Positions 61,270-64,000 of a stretch of 64,000 nt of DNA are shown one piece after another (position 1 is the stretch's first letter; each line of letters opens with the position of its first letter). The DNA comes from Viscum album (lineage: Eukaryota > Streptophyta > Magnoliopsida > Santalales > Viscaceae): positions 546,217,219-546,281,218 of the forward strand of contig OY728166.1 of NCBI GenBank assembly GCA_963277665.1, given 5' to 3'. The notes beneath the pieces are model-generated. The model ran no database searches and was not told the origin of the DNA. It worked only from the letters and a program-made list of their open reading frames with translations. A program made the translations under genes and the position numbers.

Positions 61270-64000
61270 TCAAGTGCGGGGAATCGACTGAACTCCCAGA
61301 GCTAGTCGATGCCTCTCAAAAGCTTCCTTGGGTAAGGCCTTTGTCAGAATGTCTGCAACCTGTAGCTCTGTAGGCACATACTCCAACTTCACGATGCCCT
61401 GCTCAACCTTCTCCTTGATGAAATGATACTTGATCTCAATGTGCTTTGTCCTAGAATGATGGACAGGATTTTTTCTAAGATTTATAGCACTTGAGTTGTC
61501 ACACTGGATTCCGATCGGAGACTTCACTTCAACTCCCATATCCTCAAGCTGCTGCTTCATCCACAATAACTGTGTGCATGCTTGAGTGGCCGCAATATAC
61601 TCAGCTTCTGCGGTGCTCAATGAAATTCAATCTTGTTTCTTGCTTAACCAAGAAATACACAATCCACCAAGATAGAATGCACCACCAGACGTTGATTTTC
61701 TATCATCTGCTGAACCGGCCCAGTCTGCATCAGTATATCCCAATAACTCTGTCTGAGATTTGTCATTGTATGTCAAGCCGAAGTCCACCGTGCCCTTGAT
61801 ATAACGAAGTATTCTTTTCACTGCAATCATGTGACTTTCCTTGGGATTACTCTGATATCTCGCTGCTTGGCATGTGGAGAAAACAATATCAGGCCTTGTT
61901 GCAGTTAAGTACAACAAACTTCCAATGATTTGCCTGTATTCTGTGATATTAACTGCCTTGCCATCCTCATCTTTTGATAATTTCATCCGGGTAGCAACCG
62001 GAGTCTTCATTTCCTTGGAATTATCCATTCCAAATCTTCTTAGAACCTCCTTGGCATATCTGGATTGAGAAATGAAAGTTCCATTCCTTCCTTGTGTCAC
62101 CTGTAGACCAAGGAAAAACGTTAGCTCTCCAATCATTGACATTTCAAACTCATTTTTCATGAATTCGGAAAACTGTCTGCACTGAGCTTCATCTGATCCG
62201 CCAAAAATTATGTCATCGACATACACTAGCACCATCATCCTTTGATTACTGTCATTGCTGAAATAGAGGTTGTAGTCAACTCCTCCCCGCTGGAAACCAA
62301 GCTTCTTCAAGTACTGATCAAGCCTTGAGTACCATGACCTTGGTGCTTGTTTCAGCCCATACAACGGCTTCTTCAGCCTGCAAACTTTGCTCTCATCCTC
62401 ATGAATGAGAAAACCATCTGGCTGCTCAATATACACCTCTTCTTCTAGAACCCCATTCAAGAATGCGGATTTGACATCCATCTGGAACACTTTGATGTTT
62501 CTTTGCACTGCTATGGCCAAAAATAATCTGATTGTCTCCAGCCTTGCAATCGGTGCAAATGTCTCATCAACATCTATTCCGTCTATCTGGGAGTATCCCT
62601 TGCACACTAGTCGTGCTTTGTTACGAATCACTGTTCCATCTTCATTCATCTTGTTGCGATAGACCCATTTAGTCCCGATGACATTCTTGTCTGCTGGCCT
62701 CGAAACAATCTCCCATGTCTGGTTCTTCTCAATCTGATCAAACTCTTCATTCATGGCCTGAACCCAGTTTTCATCTTCAGCTGCATCAGAAAAACATTTC
62801 GGCTCCACTTGAGACAAAAACGATGCGTGTTGCGATGATTTCATTCTTCGAGTCTGAACTGGAGATGTTTGATCACCAATGATATTCTGCCTATCAATTT
62901 CAGCTCGACTCTTTGGCTTTCTCACAGACACCGACTTGACACTTTCCTCTTCATTGTCAGTATCTTCTTCTGAGTCAGCTTCTGCCACTTCTGCTCCCTC
63001 TGGGTTGCTTACCTCATCATCACTTTCATCCAGGAACTGTTCACTGGATCGTTGAGTATTCTGCTCATTTTCAACTATAGTGACATCATTGCTTTCAATG
63101 ATTTTTCCCAGCCTTTTGTTGAAACATTTATATGCTTTGCTTTTCCCGGAATAGCCAAGGAATATCCCTTCATCTCCTCGTGCCTCAAACTTCCTATGAT
63201 GTTCTTTGTTGAGAATGAAACACTTACTTCCAAAGATTCAAAAGTACTTCAACGTTGGCTTCTTTCTGTACCACAGTTCATATGGAGTCTTCCCTTGCTT
63301 CGGACATAACAGGGACCTGTTTGAAACATAGACCGATGTCAGAACTGCTTCCTTCCAAAATTTCTCTGGCAGGTCCTTATCAATAAGCATTGTTCTGGCC
63401 ATGTTGTTGATGATCCGATTTCTCCTTTCAACTACTCCATTCTGTTGGGGAGTTCTTACTGATGAAACATGATGCCTTATCCCATGTTTCTCGAGATAGT
63501 TTTCAACCTGACTGTTTGTAAATTCCGTACCGTTATCAATACGAAACATCAGAATTTTCTGCCCAAGAATCTTTTCTGATTCCCTCCTGTAATGCTTTAT
63601 GCAACTGAATACCTCTGTCTTATGGGTTATGATGAATACCCAGGCCATTCTGCTATAGTCATCAATGAAAAGTACATAGTACCTTTGCCCATTTATAGCT
63701 CGTGGTGAGATAGGTCCACATACATCAGCATGCACCAGTTCGAGCACTCTAGTTGATTTCTGTTCCTTTGGCCTGTATGTCTTTCTGATGATTTTCCCTT
63801 GTTGACAAGCATCACACGTATGAGTGCGATCACGTGATAGTTTGGGAAGGTCTCTAGCAGCATCACATTTAACGAGATCCTCCATAGATGGTTGGCATAG
63901 ATGACCAAGTTGCTTATGCCAAAGCTGGTTTTCTTCCTCTCTGGATAAAAGACAAGTATCTTCTTCCCCACTTACAAGATAGAGATTTCCCTTTGACCTT
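61270..64000 (-). pseudogene. copia pol: GAG-pre-integrase, INT, RT, RNase H, two nonsense codons, 5' partial
   Basis: One frame on the minus strand is open from 63999 to the stop at 61270-61272, except for TGA at 63238-63240 and 61627-61629. It starts inside the GAG-pre-integrase domain (LWHKQLGH then CDACQQGK, the integrase HHCC zinc finger, about 63930-63800). Integrase catalytic residues: HADVCGPI at about 63730, DNGTEF at about 63535, and PQQNGVVERR at about 63440-63411. RT: WVYRNK at about 62660, QMDVKSAF at about 62490, YVDDIIFGG at about 62215. RNase H: GYTDADWAG at about 61735 and STAEAEY at about 61617. The first stop lies just before IFGSKC, the second just before ISLSTAEAEY. All catalytic residues are intact. 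Confidence 0.92.

Larger units (their letters stand above)
59194..64000 (-). mobile_element. Sirevirus-like Ty1/copia element, minus strand, 5' part outside window
   Basis: Read on the minus strand: pol with GAG-pre-integrase, integrase, RT and RNase H in copia order, a non-coding stretch with several AAGGGGGAG tracts, a purine tract, and a 1438-base 3' LTR (TGTTGG...CCTAACA). Multiple purine tracts upstream of the 3' LTR are a known Sirevirus hallmark. Inserted in old LTR D just after GTGGATG. Only two in-frame TGA stops are seen, so it is recent. Its gag, 5' LTR and target duplication partner lie beyond 64000. Confidence 0.9.

Overview
This window looks like a repeat-dense, AT-rich stretch of a flowering-plant nuclear genome. 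I see no host protein-coding gene in it. Almost everything I can name is a retrotransposon: several Ty3/gypsy elements of the chromodomain-bearing (chromovirus, Tekay/Del-like) type, a Ty1/copia element of Sirevirus (SIRE/Maximus-like) type, an L1-type LINE with an RNase H tail, and an Au-like SINE. The species cannot be fixed from the sequence. All comparisons were made by eye.

Layout: (1) 1-8336, a gypsy element with about 4.0-kb LTRs (left one cut by the window edge) and only 2.3 kb of internal DNA holding a gag remnant and a minus-strand SINE, a LARD-like derivative. (2) 8337-13617, a decayed LINE starting inside its ORF1, which suggests that element 1 jumped into it. (3) 13618-14934, the front of a gypsy LTR on the minus strand, meeting head to head with (4) 14935-17187, the rear of a plus-strand LTR. 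(5) 17188-21726, unidentified old DNA. (6) 21727-34269, a full-length but decayed gypsy element B (LTRs about 3.77 kb, gag-pol with chromodomain, near-perfect 5-bp target duplication). (7) 34270-38906, old DNA that continues the target of B. (8) 38907-49642, a younger gypsy element A (LTRs about 2.88 kb, one gag frameshift and five in-frame stops). (9) 50134-about 54265 and 55446-59193, two very old gypsy LTRs. (10) 59194-64000, a minus-strand Sirevirus-like copia element inserted into the second of these; its pol is open to the window edge apart from two TGA stops.

The most interesting pattern is a shared LTR ground plan. Across LTRs that otherwise hardly align, the same parts recur in order: TGAATAGT octamers upstream of a TATA box; a short leader; a GGTAAT-type splice donor; a motif repeated at about 190-200 bp steps; an ATGCATTGG / CTCATGAG block; a CTTACTG plus pyrimidine plus CAG splice-acceptor-like site about 180-235 bp before the LTR end; an initiator-Met tRNA primer site; and a TTTAG acceptor-like site 3-4 bases before the gag ATG. 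This suggests that the rear half of each LTR is a leader intron, and that gag RNA may be spliced directly from the LTR leader, skipping the primer site and a 135-nt leader block conserved between A and B. Element A also carries a small coiled-coil-like ORF with its own AATAAA inside U3; this ORF is unusually diverged between the two LTRs. The copia LTR carries about 21 copies of a GCGCGC motif around its TATA box.
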